64,000 nt of DNA from Methylococcales bacterium (GTDB lineage Bacteria; Pseudomonadota; Gammaproteobacteria; Methylococcales; Methylomonadaceae), in assembly GCA_023144875.1 (NCBI GenBank), contig JAGLEW010000050.1, positions 1 through 64,000 on the forward strand, in the 5' to 3' direction. The notes under the pieces were generated by a model, which saw only the letters and a list, made by a program, of their open reading frames with translations, was not told the DNA's origin and searched no databases. A program made the translations under genes and the position numbers. Below, one piece after another: positions 18,829 through 27,495 of this stretch. Positions within the stretch are counted from its first letter, which is position 1, and each line of letters opens with the position of its first letter.

Positions 18829-19815
18829 ATGACTATTGTTCAAAAATTACCGCTTTTATTATTTGTGTTGCCGCTTTCGTTGCAAGCATGTGATTCCGAT
18901 CAAGACTGTACGCTGGAAAAAGCACAGAAAATTCATCTTGAAGTAAATTACCATCTTGTTAAAAAAGATGAGACATTAAGTAAAATAAGCGCAAAATATA
19001 AATGCTCTTATCTTGATATTGCTCGTTGGAATAATATCAAGCCCCCCTATAAAATTGTACATGGGCAAAAATTAAGAGTTTCAAAAAACTCTCCCGCCGC
19101 CCGAAAAAGAACCGCCTCTCAAAAGGCCGCAATGAAGAGACCTAAAAAAGCTGCTAAAAATAAAAAAGTAGTAAAGGTAACAACAGGTTCTACCCTTTAT
19201 TTAGTCAAAAAAGGTGATACATTATATTCAATTGGTCGGCATTTTAAGATAAATCATAAGCGAATTATGACGGTGAATCACTTGACGCTTAAAAATAAAT
19301 TAAAAGCAGGTCAAAAATTAAAAATTCCTAATAATAAACAAAAAGATAGCAAAAAAAAAATAGCAAAAATCTCAGTTGATAAAACTAGAAATATGCGATT
19401 CAGGACACAGAAAACTTCAATAATTTCAAATGATAATGAAAACATGTTAAAGTTTTACTGCCAATGGCCGATAGCTGGAAAAATAGAGAAAAGTTTCTCT
19501 AGGACAGGAAGAAAAGGAATTGAAATTCGAGGTTATATTGGGCAGAAAGTCAAAGCAGTCGCTAATGGAACAGTCGTTGCTGTGAACTCAAGTATTTACG
19601 GACATGGTAAATACGTTGTGATTAAGCATAATAATCAATATATGAGTTCTTATGCGAACAATCAACGCACTCTAGTGAGGCGTGGACAAAAAATAAAAAA
19701 AGGTCAGCTGCTTGCTGAGCTTGGGAAAATTGGCTACAAGCCACCGCTGTTAAAATTTGAAATTATAAGCGCTGGCCGATCAGTTAACCCGCTGTATTTT
19801 TTACCAAAACGATAA
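18829..19815 (+). CDS. nlpD: NlpD-type lipoprotein, amidase activator (two LysM plus LytM)
   Basis: Lipoprotein that activates peptidoglycan amidases during cell separation. The signal peptide ends with lipobox LQAC (Cys21). LysM domains lie at about 40-83 and 120-166, separated by a lysine-rich linker. A C-terminal LytM/M23 domain follows (about 215-328). The LytM metal ligands are lost: KGIEIRG replaces the usual HxGxD, SSYANN replaces the HxH region and LKFEI replaces LHFEI. This is expected for a non-enzymatic NlpD. The SVNPLYFLPKR ending is typical. It sits directly upstream of rpoS, the conserved nlpD-rpoS pair. Confidence 0.94.
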   Translation: MTIVQKLPLLLFVLPLSLQACDSDQDCTLEKAQKIHLEVNYHLVKKDETLSKISAKYKCSYLDIARWNNIKPPYKIVHGQKLRVSKNSPAARKRTASQKAAMKRPKKAAKNKKVVKVTTGSTLYLVKKGDTLYSIGRHFKINHKRIMTVNHLTLKNKLKAGQKLKIPNNKQKDSKKKIAKISVDKTRNMRFRTQKTSIISNDNENMLKFYCQWPIAGKIEKSFSRTGRKGIEIRGYIGQKVKAVANGTVVAVNSSIYGHGKYVVIKHNNQYMSSYANNQRTLVRRGQKIKKGQLLAELGKIGYKPPLLKFEIISAGRSVNPLYFLPKR

Positions 19816-19836
19816 GAATGCTTAATCGAGGTTATT

Positions 19837-20820
19837 ATGAAAACAGAATTAGTGGATGCAATGGCGGATACTGCTGGCGTTAATTTTTCAGAAAATATGA
19901 GTTTTAATATTTCTGGTAATGTGGAAGAAACGGTAGCAGAAGCTCCCAAGGCGGTAGTGCCTGAAACGGTTGAGGTGCCACAGGATAATAATTTTGATGC
20001 CACGCGAATTTATTTAAACGAGCTTGGAAAATCAAAACTATTAACCGCTGATCAAGAAAAAGTTTACGGAAAGTTAGCGTTGCAAGGCGATGAACCTGCC
20101 CGTCAAATTATGATTGAAAGTAATTTGCGGCTAGTGGTTAAAATATCAAGACGTTATCTTAATCGAGGCTTGCCTTTGTTAGATTTAATTGAAGAGGGTA
20201 ATTTAGGCCTGATTCGTGCGGTTGAAAAATTTGACCCAGATCGCGGTTTTCGTTTTTCAACTTATGCAACGTGGTGGATTCGACAAACCATTGAACGCGC
20301 GATTATGAATCAAACCCGTACGATTCGCCTGCCTATTCATATCGTTAAAGAAATGAATGTCTATTTAAAAGCACAACGGTTTTTAACGCAAAAATTTAAT
20401 TGCGATCCAACGATGGATGAAATTGCCGAGTATGTGGATAAGCCTGTGGAAACGGTTGCCAAAATTTTGAAACTTAATGAACGTGTTACCTCTGTTGATG
20501 TGTCTTATAATCAAGATTTTGAACGTTCAATGATTGACTCTATTGCCGATGATGAAGATAAAACCGCCCCTGAAACCTTACAGCAAGAAGGTATAAAGAC
20601 AAATATTGCGAACTGGGTGTTTCAGTTATCTGAAAAACAACGTGAGGTTATTTGTCGCCGTTATGGTTTGTGTGGCTATGAAAATGCGACGTTAGAACAA
20701 GTTGCAAGAGAGTTAGATGTGACCAGAGAACGTGTTAGACAAATTCAGATGGATGCGTTAAAACGCCTACGAGAAATTTTAGAATTAGGCGGTTATTCTT
20801 TTGAGGCTATTTTTCATTAA
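19837..20820 (+). CDS. rpoS: RNA polymerase sigma factor RpoS (sigma-38)
   Basis: Stationary-phase and general-stress sigma factor. It has an acidic N-terminal extension (about 1-45), region 1.2 ([13 protein letters not shown]), region 2 ([17 protein letters not shown] to [14 protein letters not shown]), region 3 and region 4 with helix-turn-helix [19 protein letters not shown]. At 327 residues it has family length and lacks the large region 1.1 of RpoD. A GAGG ribosome site precedes the ATG by about 6 bases. It lies 21 bases after nlpD; in enterics the main rpoS promoter lies inside nlpD, and that may hold here. Confidence 0.96.
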   Translation: MKTELVDAMADTAGVNFSENMSFNISGNVEETVAEAPKAVVPETVEVPQDNNFDATRIYLNELGKSKLLTADQEKVYGKLALQGDEPARQIMIESNLRLVVKISRRYLNRGLPLLDLIEEGNLGLIRAVEKFDPDRGFRFSTYATWWIRQTIERAIMNQTRTIRLPIHIVKEMNVYLKAQRFLTQKFNCDPTMDEIAEYVDKPVETVAKILKLNERVTSVDVSYNQDFERSMIDSIADDEDKTAPETLQQEGIKTNIANWVFQLSEKQREVICRRYGLCGYENATLEQVARELDVTRERVRQIQMDALKRLREILELGGYSFEAIFH

Positions 20821-20875
20821 AACTGATCGGTTACACCCTTAATATTGCCGCGTACTGTGATTTTTGGTTATTATT

Positions 20876-22234
20876 TTATGGGTTAATTCCTGTGAAATTA
20901 CCCGATAAAGCACGGTATAAGGCAATATGATATTCAATGAGTTGTCTTTGCGCTTGCAGTTTTGAGCGCGCTAAATTTTGTTGACTAAGGCTACTTGATA
21001 AAATTCGTAAAAAACTTTCCGCGCCGTTAATGTAGCGGCGTTTAATTTGCTCATTGGCTTGCTGAGAAAGTAAGCGTTGTCGTTCTAAACTCTTCACTAA
21101 TTTTTGCTGCTGTTGCTGTTGAATCAGCGCACTTTCAATTTCTTCTACCGCATTTAACAACTGATGCGCGTATTCATTTAATGCCGCTTTTGCGATTGCT
21201 TGTGTGCGTTCTACTTCAGCGAGTCGTCGATGCCCATCAATAATGGGTAAAATTAAATTACCTGCCAATGTTGCTAACCAATTATTAAATAAAGACTGTA
21301 AGTTTGGCGCAGAGGTATCAATCCCCGCAGACAGACTTATTTTTGGAAAACGGTCGGCAATGGCGGCGGCAATGCGTTGATCGGCAGCTTGTACTTTAAA
21401 ATAGGCTTTGCGAACATCGGGACGGCGTTGAGCTAACGTTAAAGGCAGTCCTGTTTTTGGAAGCTCTGGAAGGGTGGGGAATTGGGCGGCAATGGGCAAC
21501 TTAAATGTGGTTGGCATTTTACCTAATAACACAGATAGTTGATATTCTAAGACACGAACCGAGGCAAGTATGCTGGCTTTAGAACCTTTAACACTTTCAA
21601 GTAATTGTTGTTGCTGTAAAACATCGGGTGCGGTCGCTTGTGAGGCTTTAAATCGAATGATTAATAATTGATATTGTTCGGTATTGGTTTGAATTTGTTG
21701 CTTCAATAATTTCAGTTGCTGGCGTTGTTCAATGAGGTGATACCAACGGGTAGCAATTTCAGCGCTCAATGTTAAGGTTGCCGTGTGTAAGTCTTCTTCG
21801 ACGGTACGAAAATCCAACTCACTTGCGTGTAAATTAGCTCGAATTCTTCCCCACAAATCCACTTCATAGCTGGCAACGAGTCCTAAACTAAAATTTTGAG
21901 TGCTAAGTTTGTCGGTGATTTTCCCTGAGGGCTTAAATTGTGCATTGAGGGTGGGTGTTAAGGAGGCGCCACTTTTTTTTGCAAGAGCGCGTGCTTGTTC
22001 AACGCGATTAAAGGCTGATTTTAAGGAAAAATTATCGGAGAGCGCTTGTTCAATTAAAAAATTGAGTTGAGAATCATTAAAAACTTCCCACCATTTTTGT
22101 GGCAGTGGTTTATGCCCTGAGCGTGAGAATTTTTGTGGGAGTTCAATAGGGAGAGGAACTTTTTTAACCTCTACTGTACAAGCGTTATTAAAAAAAATAA
22201 AAACAAATATTAGTAAAAAAGTAAACAAGCGCAT
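20876..22234 (-). CDS. NodT/OprM-family outer-membrane efflux lipoprotein
   Basis: TolC-like outer-membrane factor of 452 residues. A signal peptide ends in lipobox NNAC (Cys19). The two repeated OEP helical halves are visible, including LTLAQRRPDVRKAYFKVQAADQRI and KISLSAGI, which are family hallmarks. Such channels normally work with a periplasmic adaptor and an inner-membrane pump, neither of which is in the window. It starts 8 bases after rseB on the same strand, so it is probably the last gene of the sigma-E operon. Its start codon is followed by a normal signal sequence. Confidence 0.9.
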   Translation of the reverse strand: MRLFTFLLIFVFIFFNNACTVEVKKVPLPIELPQKFSRSGHKPLPQKWWEVFNDSQLNFLIEQALSDNFSLKSAFNRVEQARALAKKSGASLTPTLNAQFKPSGKITDKLSTQNFSLGLVASYEVDLWGRIRANLHASELDFRTVEEDLHTATLTLSAEIATRWYHLIEQRQQLKLLKQQIQTNTEQYQLLIIRFKASQATAPDVLQQQQLLESVKGSKASILASVRVLEYQLSVLLGKMPTTFKLPIAAQFPTLPELPKTGLPLTLAQRRPDVRKAYFKVQAADQRIAAAIADRFPKISLSAGIDTSAPNLQSLFNNWLATLAGNLILPIIDGHRRLAEVERTQAIAKAALNEYAHQLLNAVEEIESALIQQQQQQKLVKSLERQRLLSQQANEQIKRRYINGAESFLRILSSSLSQQNLARSKLQAQRQLIEYHIALYRALSGNFTGINP

Positions 22235-22242
22235 GATGATCG

Positions 22243-23181
22243 TTAAGGTTTTTTTAATTGAATTCCTTGTGCAATAAATTGGATGGTTTTGATAGGGACA
22301 CTGCCAATAAGAACAAATTGATAGCCGCCTATTTTTTTAACCAAAGAATTCATACTGCCCAATGAGTGAATATTCATTGAGATGGTTTCAGCATGTTGTT
22401 CTTGGTAAATGGACAATGATGAAAAGCCGTCACTTAATAATAGATGATCTACCGAACCATGCATTTTCATTTGTATAAATAAAATCTCTTTAAAGCCTGA
22501 TGGAATATTATTAAGCTTGAAATTGGCGTGTTTAAAATCTTGTAAGCGTGATTGGTGAATGTGTTCAATGGTCTTGGCGTGCTTTAAATCCATGTTAGGC
22601 AAAGTAAGCTGCGCTCGAATGTTTAGATCGGTAAACATGACTTGTTCGAGCATTATCCCAGAGGGGCTGTAGACTTCGGTTTTTAGCGGTAAAAAATGAT
22701 GCTTATCAATCCAAATTTTTCGCGCATAACGAAAATAGTCATTGGGTTTGATTAAAATGGCTTGTGCATCCCGTTTTGCAATGATGGCTTGCTCGGTGAT
22801 TGTAAATTGATAATCGGTTTTTTGTTGCGATAAATTGGGCGGTAAGTCGAGTATAAAGGACTGATTGCTAGGGTGGTGGTTGATTTCAATGCGATGATTG
22901 TCTTTATATAAACAGCTAACCACATCGGTGTTACGAATGATCTCACGCATGGGTGAGTTTAAAGATTCTAGGTGTTCTTGCTCAAGACCTTGGTTCATAG
23001 CATGTGAATATTTCATACTGTCGAGTTGATTATTTTTAAAAAAAATAACCGTGCCTTGATAGTTAAGTGATTTCATGGATTGTTGCATTTTTTCAATCCA
23101 TTGTTGCCCTGTTGTCATTTCCTGTGCGCTAATCATCGGGGCAAGTAATAGCATGACTAGTAAGTAAAACAGGTTTATCAT
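22243..23181 (-). CDS. rseB: RseB/MucB, periplasmic sensor protecting the anti-sigma factor
   Basis: Periplasmic MucB/RseB-family protein that binds RseA and senses mislocalised lipopolysaccharide and lipoproteins. It has a signal peptide (MINLFYLLVMLLLAPMISA). An LolA-like N-terminal domain contains LNYQGTVIFFKNNQLDSMKY. A smaller C-terminal domain ends with GGYQFVLIGSVPIKTIQFIA. I place the start at 23181, four bases after the rseA stop, because this gives a clean signal peptide of family type; the frame stays open 19 codons upstream inside rseA. The mature length, about 290 residues, is normal. Confidence 0.92.
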   Translation of the reverse strand: MINLFYLLVMLLLAPMISAQEMTTGQQWIEKMQQSMKSLNYQGTVIFFKNNQLDSMKYSHAMNQGLEQEHLESLNSPMREIIRNTDVVSCLYKDNHRIEINHHPSNQSFILDLPPNLSQQKTDYQFTITEQAIIAKRDAQAILIKPNDYFRYARKIWIDKHHFLPLKTEVYSPSGIMLEQVMFTDLNIRAQLTLPNMDLKHAKTIEHIHQSRLQDFKHANFKLNNIPSGFKEILFIQMKMHGSVDHLLLSDGFSSLSIYQEQHAETISMNIHSLGSMNSLVKKIGGYQFVLIGSVPIKTIQFIAQGIQLKKP

Positions 23182-23185
23182 GGGA

Positions 23186-23713
23186 CTATTCTTGATAGCT
23201 GGCAGTTTGTGTGTAAGGCGGAATAATGACTTTTCCATTGGTATAAAGACTGCTGTTATGAGCCTGAATATAATTATTTAAGCGGGCGGTTTGGGGTGGG
23301 CTTGAATCCACTATTTCAGGGTTTATTGTCGCGTGGTTTAGTTGAGAAGAGAGCGTCGGTGATGACATGGTATTGATCTTAGCGCTTTGATTGTAAAGCA
23401 TTCCAAATGCGATAACGGTTATCATGGTAACGCAAGCGGCTAATGCGATGAGTTTGGGGGGTGGCCTTTGAGAAGTAGGCATAAAATAGTTTGGTTCCTG
23501 CGCAATTCCTTCTTGAATGCCCTTTAAAAAATCATTGCCCATCGGTAGATATTGTTTCGATGATAACGCGTAACGGGCGGTTTGATAGCGGTTTATGGTC
23601 TGGCTTAACGTTGAGTTTAATTGAATTTTTTTTAAAAGCGCAAGCGCGTCATTATTTTTTAACTCATCATCTATTAAACAAGAAATTTTTTGGTTTAAAT
23701 GTTCATCCATCAA
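23186..23713 (-). CDS. rseA: RseA/MucA anti-sigma-E factor
   Basis: Inner-membrane anti-sigma factor. Its N-terminal cytoplasmic domain (about 1-75, MDEHLNQKISCLIDDELKN) binds RpoE. One transmembrane segment (about 87-105) connects to a periplasmic part that RseB shields and that proteases would degrade under stress. The sequence is weakly conserved, as usual for the family. The call rests on the N-terminal RseA-like domain and its position between rpoE (3 bases away) and rseB. Tandem ATGs at 23713 and 23710 are both possible starts. At 175 residues it is slightly shorter than E. coli RseA. Confidence 0.9.
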   Translation of the reverse strand: MMDEHLNQKISCLIDDELKNNDALALLKKIQLNSTLSQTINRYQTARYALSSKQYLPMGNDFLKGIQEGIAQEPNYFMPTSQRPPPKLIALAACVTMITVIAFGMLYNQSAKINTMSSPTLSSQLNHATINPEIVDSSPPQTARLNNYIQAHNSSLYTNGKVIIPPYTQTASYQE

Positions 23714-23716
23714 AGT

Positions 23717-24316
23717 TTACCTTTTATCCAGTAATGGGGTTAATATTTTATCAATCGCTTCACGCGCTCTAAAAATCCGCGAACGTATGGTGCCGACAGG
23801 GCATTGCATGGTTTGAGCAATGTCTTCATAATTCATGCCTTCAAACTCTCTTAAGGTGATGGCTATCCGCATTTCTTCGGGTAAATTTTCAATAACTTGT
23901 TCGATTGAATTCACAATGTCATCATTCATTAATAAATGTTCAGGGGTGTCGATACCTTGTAATTGCGCACAATTCTCAAGCTGTTCCGCTTCTTGAATAT
24001 CGACTTGATAATCATTACGGCGACGTGAACGCGATAACAAATAATTTTTAGCGGTGTTGATGGCAATTCGATAGAGCCATGTGTAAAACGCACTGTCGCC
24101 TCGAAATCGAGGTAAGGCTTTATACGCTTTGATAAAGGTTTCTTGTGCCACATCTTGCGCTTCACTTGGGTCTTTGATATAGCGATTGACGAGCTGAATG
24201 ACACGATGCTGGTATTTTATAACTAATAAATCATACGCTGATTTATCGCCTTGTAAAACTTTAGCGACCAGATCTTTGTCGAGTTGCTTGTTATTGGTAT
24301 TAAATTGATTATTCAC
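23717..24316 (-). CDS. rpoE: RNA polymerase sigma-E factor (RpoE/AlgU)
   Basis: ECF sigma factor for envelope stress. Region 2 is seen as AYDLLVIKYQHRV and DVAQETFIKAYKALPRFRGDSAFYTWLYRIA; region 4 as LPEEMRIAITLREFEGMNYEDIAQTM followed by GTIRSRIFRARE. These are near-diagnostic for the RpoE/AlgU branch. At 199 residues it is slightly longer than E. coli RpoE because of an asparagine-rich N-terminus. The start is a GTG at 24316. A sigma-E-type promoter lies just upstream, giving the usual autoregulation. It is divergent from nadB, as in E. coli. Confidence 0.96.
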   Translation of the reverse strand: MNNQFNTNNKQLDKDLVAKVLQGDKSAYDLLVIKYQHRVIQLVNRYIKDPSEAQDVAQETFIKAYKALPRFRGDSAFYTWLYRIAINTAKNYLLSRSRRRNDYQVDIQEAEQLENCAQLQGIDTPEHLLMNDDIVNSIEQVIENLPEEMRIAITLREFEGMNYEDIAQTMQCPVGTIRSRIFRAREAIDKILTPLLDKR

Positions 24317-24336
24317 ACATTCACTTTAGTATTTGG

Positions 24337-24364
24337 AATAGACATATATAAATGACGTAAGTTC
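24337..24364 (-). promoter_or_regulatory. sigma-E-type promoter of the rpoE operon
   Basis: On the minus strand a perfect GAACTT (24364-24359) is followed by exactly 16 bases and TCTAT (24342-24338). The known RpoE/AlgU consensus is GAACTT, 16-17 bases, TCTGA. Transcription would start about 15 bases before the rpoE GTG. This supports autoregulation of the operon by its own sigma factor. Confidence 0.75.
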
Positions 24365-24375
24365 TATGAAAATAA

Positions 24376-24403
24376 TTGCTATCACCTTAAAAAACGCTAT
24401 TAT
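24376..24403 (+). promoter_or_regulatory. possible sigma-70 promoter of nadB
   Basis: TTGCTA (24376-24381) and TATTAT (24398-24403) are separated by 16 bases, about 55 bases before the nadB ATG and pointing toward it. Matches are 4 of 6 and 5 of 6 to the consensus boxes. It lies next to the divergent sigma-E promoter. Confidence 0.45.
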
Positions 24404-24456
24404 CTCTAAAGAATACCGATTAAGCCACTGTAACTTTAACTGTTTGTAGATTAATT

Positions 24457-26079
24457 ATGTCTGACTCTAATACTTTTGATGTTCTTATTATAGGAACAGG
24501 TGCGGCAGGCTTGACGCTTGCACTGAAACTTGCCGATCATGCGCGTGTCGGGGTGTTATCTAAATTTCACTTAACCTCAGGAAGCACTTTTTTTGCTCAA
24601 GGTGGGATTTCTGCGGTACTGGATAAAACCGATTCGTTTGATTCTCATGTTAAAGACACGCTTAATGCGGGGGCGGGTTTGTGTGATGAGGATATTGTTC
24701 GTTTAACGGTATCCCAAGGTAAACAAAGCATTGATTGGTTGCGAGAACAAGGGGTTGATTTTACCAAAGAAATATCAGGGCAACTGCATTTAAATCGTGA
24801 AGGGGGGCATTCTCATCGGCGCATTGTTCATGCCACTGATGCCACAGGAAAAGCGATGTCTCTCGCGTTAATTAAGGGTGCTAAGGAACATGCGAATATA
24901 AAAACACTTGAAAATCATAATGTCATTGATTTAATTACGGCGGATAAGCTAGATTCTACCTTAGATAAGAGGGTGGTTGGGGCTTATGTTTTGGATGCTA
25001 AAAACCAGCAAGTCAAACCAATGGCCGCACGTGTTGTGGTGTTAGCAACTGGGGGGGCGAGCAAGGTGTATTTTTATTCAACCAACCCTCATATTTCAAC
25101 AGGGGATGGCATTGCCTTAGCATGGCGGGCAGGGTGTCATATTGGTAATATGGAATTTATGCAATTTCACCCAACTTGTTTATACCACCCGAAAGCGCAT
25201 TCATTTTTAATTAGTGAAGCGGTGCGAGGTGAAGGTGCGTATTTAGTGGATGCGAATGGAATACGATTTATGTCTCGCTATGATGAACGTGCTGAATTAG
25301 CGCCGCGTGATATTGTGGCGAGAGCCATTGATAATGAAATGAAAATGCACGGGGTTGAATGTGTTTATTTGGATATTAGTCATAAACCTGCGAAGTTTAT
25401 CAAACAACATTTTCCAACGATTTATGAACAGTGCTTAAAACTGGATATTGATATTACGTGTCAGCCTATTCCTGTCGTACCTGCGGCGCATTATACTTGT
25501 GGAGGGGTTATGAGCGATGATTATGCACGTACCAATATTCCGCAATTATATGCCATCGGGGAAGTCGCTTGTACGGGGCTTCATGGGGCAAACCGAATGG
25601 CGAGTAATTCTCTGTTAGAATGTTTGGTGTTTGCGGATCGTGCCTCAATTGATATTTTAAAGACTTTGCCTTATTTACGACATCTTAATTTGGATATTCC
25701 CACATGGGATGAATCACAGGTCACCGATTCCGATGAAGAGGTGGTTATTTCGCATAACTGGGATGAGTTACGACGTTTTATGTGGGATTATGTGGGAATT
25801 GTGCGCACCGATAAACGCTTACACAGAGCTTTGCGCCGCATTGAATTGCTCAAGGATGAAATTGATGAATATTATTCACACTTTAAAGTCAGTAGTGATT
25901 TACTGGAGCTGCGAAATTTAGTGATTGTGGCTGAATTGATTGTACGGTGTTCACAACAGCGTAAAGAAAGTCGAGGATTGCATTATACGCAGGATTATCT
26001 TGAAAAATTTGAAGATTCAGCCGCAAAAAATAGCATTTTAATTCCTATAACGACTAAGACGGGTCAGGGAGTGTCTTAA
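24457..26079 (+). CDS. nadB: L-aspartate oxidase
   Basis: FAD enzyme that oxidises aspartate to iminoaspartate, the first step of de novo NAD synthesis. It has an N-terminal dinucleotide-binding motif ([13 protein letters not shown]), the family motifs [14 protein letters not shown] and [14 protein letters not shown], the active-site region MQFHPT, and [10 protein letters not shown]-terminal helical domain completes the protein. At 540 residues it matches E. coli NadB, and the position divergent from rpoE is also conserved. Its 3' end overlaps gluQ tail-to-tail by 26 bases. nadA and nadC are not in the window. Confidence 0.97.
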   Translation: MSDSNTFDVLIIGTGAAGLTLALKLADHARVGVLSKFHLTSGSTFFAQGGISAVLDKTDSFDSHVKDTLNAGAGLCDEDIVRLTVSQGKQSIDWLREQGVDFTKEISGQLHLNREGGHSHRRIVHATDATGKAMSLALIKGAKEHANIKTLENHNVIDLITADKLDSTLDKRVVGAYVLDAKNQQVKPMAARVVVLATGGASKVYFYSTNPHISTGDGIALAWRAGCHIGNMEFMQFHPTCLYHPKAHSFLISEAVRGEGAYLVDANGIRFMSRYDERAELAPRDIVARAIDNEMKMHGVECVYLDISHKPAKFIKQHFPTIYEQCLKLDIDITCQPIPVVPAAHYTCGGVMSDDYARTNIPQLYAIGEVACTGLHGANRMASNSLLECLVFADRASIDILKTLPYLRHLNLDIPTWDESQVTDSDEEVVISHNWDELRRFMWDYVGIVRTDKRLHRALRRIELLKDEIDEYYSHFKVSSDLLELRNLVIVAELIVRCSQQRKESRGLHYTQDYLEKFEDSAAKNSILIPITTKTGQGVS

Positions 26080-26938
26080 GGTTCGTTAAGGCTTGTTGAT
26101 TCCAATGTTGAATACCCCATGTTAATATTTCATCCACAGATGCTTTTTTCAAGTCAGAAGGGGGCTGTTGTTTTAACAGTGATAAAATTTGAAAAAGTAT
26201 TTTCTCAGGCTGTTGATGTTCGATCGCTTTAGCATGAGTTTGTTTACTTAATTTTTGCCCTGTTTCATTAATAATAATGGGAAGATGGCTATAAGTTGGT
26301 GTTGAAAAATTTAAAAGATGTTGTAAATACAGTTGCTTAGGGGTTGAGTCTAAAAGGTCAATGCCTCTTATAATATGACTAATCTGTTGGTATTGATCAT
26401 CAACCACCACCGCCAGTTGATACGCAACAATATTATCTTTGCGCTTGATAATAAAATCCCCATAATCAGTCGCGATATTATAAATAATATGACCTTGTAG
26501 TGGGTCTTGAAAGTTGATGGATTGGGCGTAGGTTTTAAGTCTAAGTGCGGTTTTTTTCTGAAGGTCAGGCGGGTTATTTCGACAAAATTGTGGATAAACC
26601 GCGTGATTTTTTAACTGTTTACGGTTGCAAAGGCAGGGGTAGGTTTGTTGTTTTTGCGTAAGTTCCTCAAGGGCAGCGTGGTAAAGCGCGTGTTGCTGGC
26701 TTTGGTAAATAACGGTTTCATCCCAATGTAAACCAAATACCTCAAGGGTTTTTAGAATATGATCCGTGGCACCGACACGATTACGCGGTGTGTCTAAATC
26801 ATCTATTCTAAGGAGCCATTGCCCTTGGTGAGCACGGGCATCTAAAAAACTAGCAACCGCGGTATATAAAGAGCCTAAGTGTAGGCGACCTGTAGGTGAG
26901 GGCGCAAAACGCCCTCGATAAGGTTGAGAGGGGATAAT
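26054..26938 (-). CDS. gluQ: glutamyl-Q tRNA(Asp) synthetase, no canonical start codon
   Basis: Enzyme that attaches glutamate to queuosine in the anticodon of tRNA-Asp. The reading frame runs unbroken from just after an in-frame TGA (26944-26942) to the stop. It encodes a complete Glu[18 protein letters not shown] (HIGH equivalent), LRIDDLD, a CLC...C zinc site, [13 protein letters not shown] and KLSKQ. There is no ATG, GTG or TTG before the GTG at 26410, which lies far inside the catalytic domain. The best candidate is ATT at 26938 (294 residues) or ATC at 26935. Alternatively TTG at 26945, abutting the dksA stop, could be joined by a +1 shift at the CCCC run (26932-26929). It forms a dksA-gluQ operon, as in E. 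coli. Confidence 0.88.
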   Translation of the reverse strand: MIPSQPYRGRFAPSPTGRLHLGSLYTAVASFLDARAHQGQWLLRIDDLDTPRNRVGATDHILKTLEVFGLHWDETVIYQSQQHALYHAALEELTQKQQTYPCLCNRKQLKNHAVYPQFCRNNPPDLQKKTALRLKTYAQSINFQDPLQGHIIYNIATDYGDFIIKRKDNIVAYQLAVVVDDQYQQISHIIRGIDLLDSTPKQLYLQHLLNFSTPTYSHLPIIINETGQKLSKQTHAKAIEHQQPEKILFQILSLLKQQPPSDLKKASVDEILTWGIQHWNQQALTNLKTLPDPS

Positions 26939-26945
26939 AGTTCAA

Positions 26946-27377
26946 TTACCCCATTTGTTTTTCACGTATTTCATCTAGTGTTTTACAGTCAATACACAGC
27001 GTGGCCGTCGGTCGAGCTTCAAGACGGCGAACGCCAATTTCAATACCACACGATTCACAATAGCCATAATCATCGGACTCAATGCTTTGTAACGCCTCAT
27101 CAATTTTTTTGATTAACTTACGTTCTCTATCACGTGTTCGTAATTCAAGACTAAATTCAGATTCTTGCGTGGCTCTGTCATTGGGGTCAGGAAAATTAGC
27201 GGCATCATCTTGCATGTGATGCACTGTACGGTCGACTTCGACCCGTAAATCATTTTTCCAATTAGAGAGTATTTTTAAAAAATGACCTTGTTGATCATTG
27301 TTCATATATTCCTCCCCTTTTTTTTCATCATATGGTTTAAAACCAAAAGGACTTTCATTGTGAGTAGACTCGGTCAT
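26946..27377 (-). CDS. dksA: RNA polymerase-binding transcription factor DksA
   Basis: Secondary-channel regulator that works with ppGpp on RNA polymerase. The coiled-coil tip motif DxxDxA is Asp64, Asp67 and Ala69 (DPNDRA). The zinc finger is Cys107, Cys110, Cys128 and Cys131, and the C-terminal IREKQM helix is conserved. At 143 residues it is close to E. coli DksA (151). An AGGAG ribosome site lies 8 bases before the ATG. gluQ begins within 10 bases after the stop. Confidence 0.97.
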   Translation of the reverse strand: MTESTHNESPFGFKPYDEKKGEEYMNNDQQGHFLKILSNWKNDLRVEVDRTVHHMQDDAANFPDPNDRATQESEFSLELRTRDRERKLIKKIDEALQSIESDDYGYCESCGIEIGVRRLEARPTATLCIDCKTLDEIREKQMG

Positions 27378-27411
27378 CCATTAGCTCCTAAGCAATTTAA
27401 ATTTTCGCACT

Positions 27412-27439
27412 TTTTAACAGAATATTTAATAATAGTCAA
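27412..27439 (-). promoter_or_regulatory. possible dksA promoter
   Basis: On the minus strand TTGACT (27439-27434) is followed, after 16 bases, by TTAAAA (27417-27412), about 35 bases before the dksA start. The -35 box is good and the -10 box is weak. Confidence 0.4.
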
Positions 27440-27495
27440 ATAAAAATAATAATTTTAATTAAAAAGTTTGCACTAGGTTAGATTCTTGACCTTAT

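Noticed and set aside
26410..26412. GTG at 26410 as the start of gluQ
   Set aside because: It would remove the whole ATP-binding half including the HIGH-like motif, which is fully encoded upstream in the same frame.
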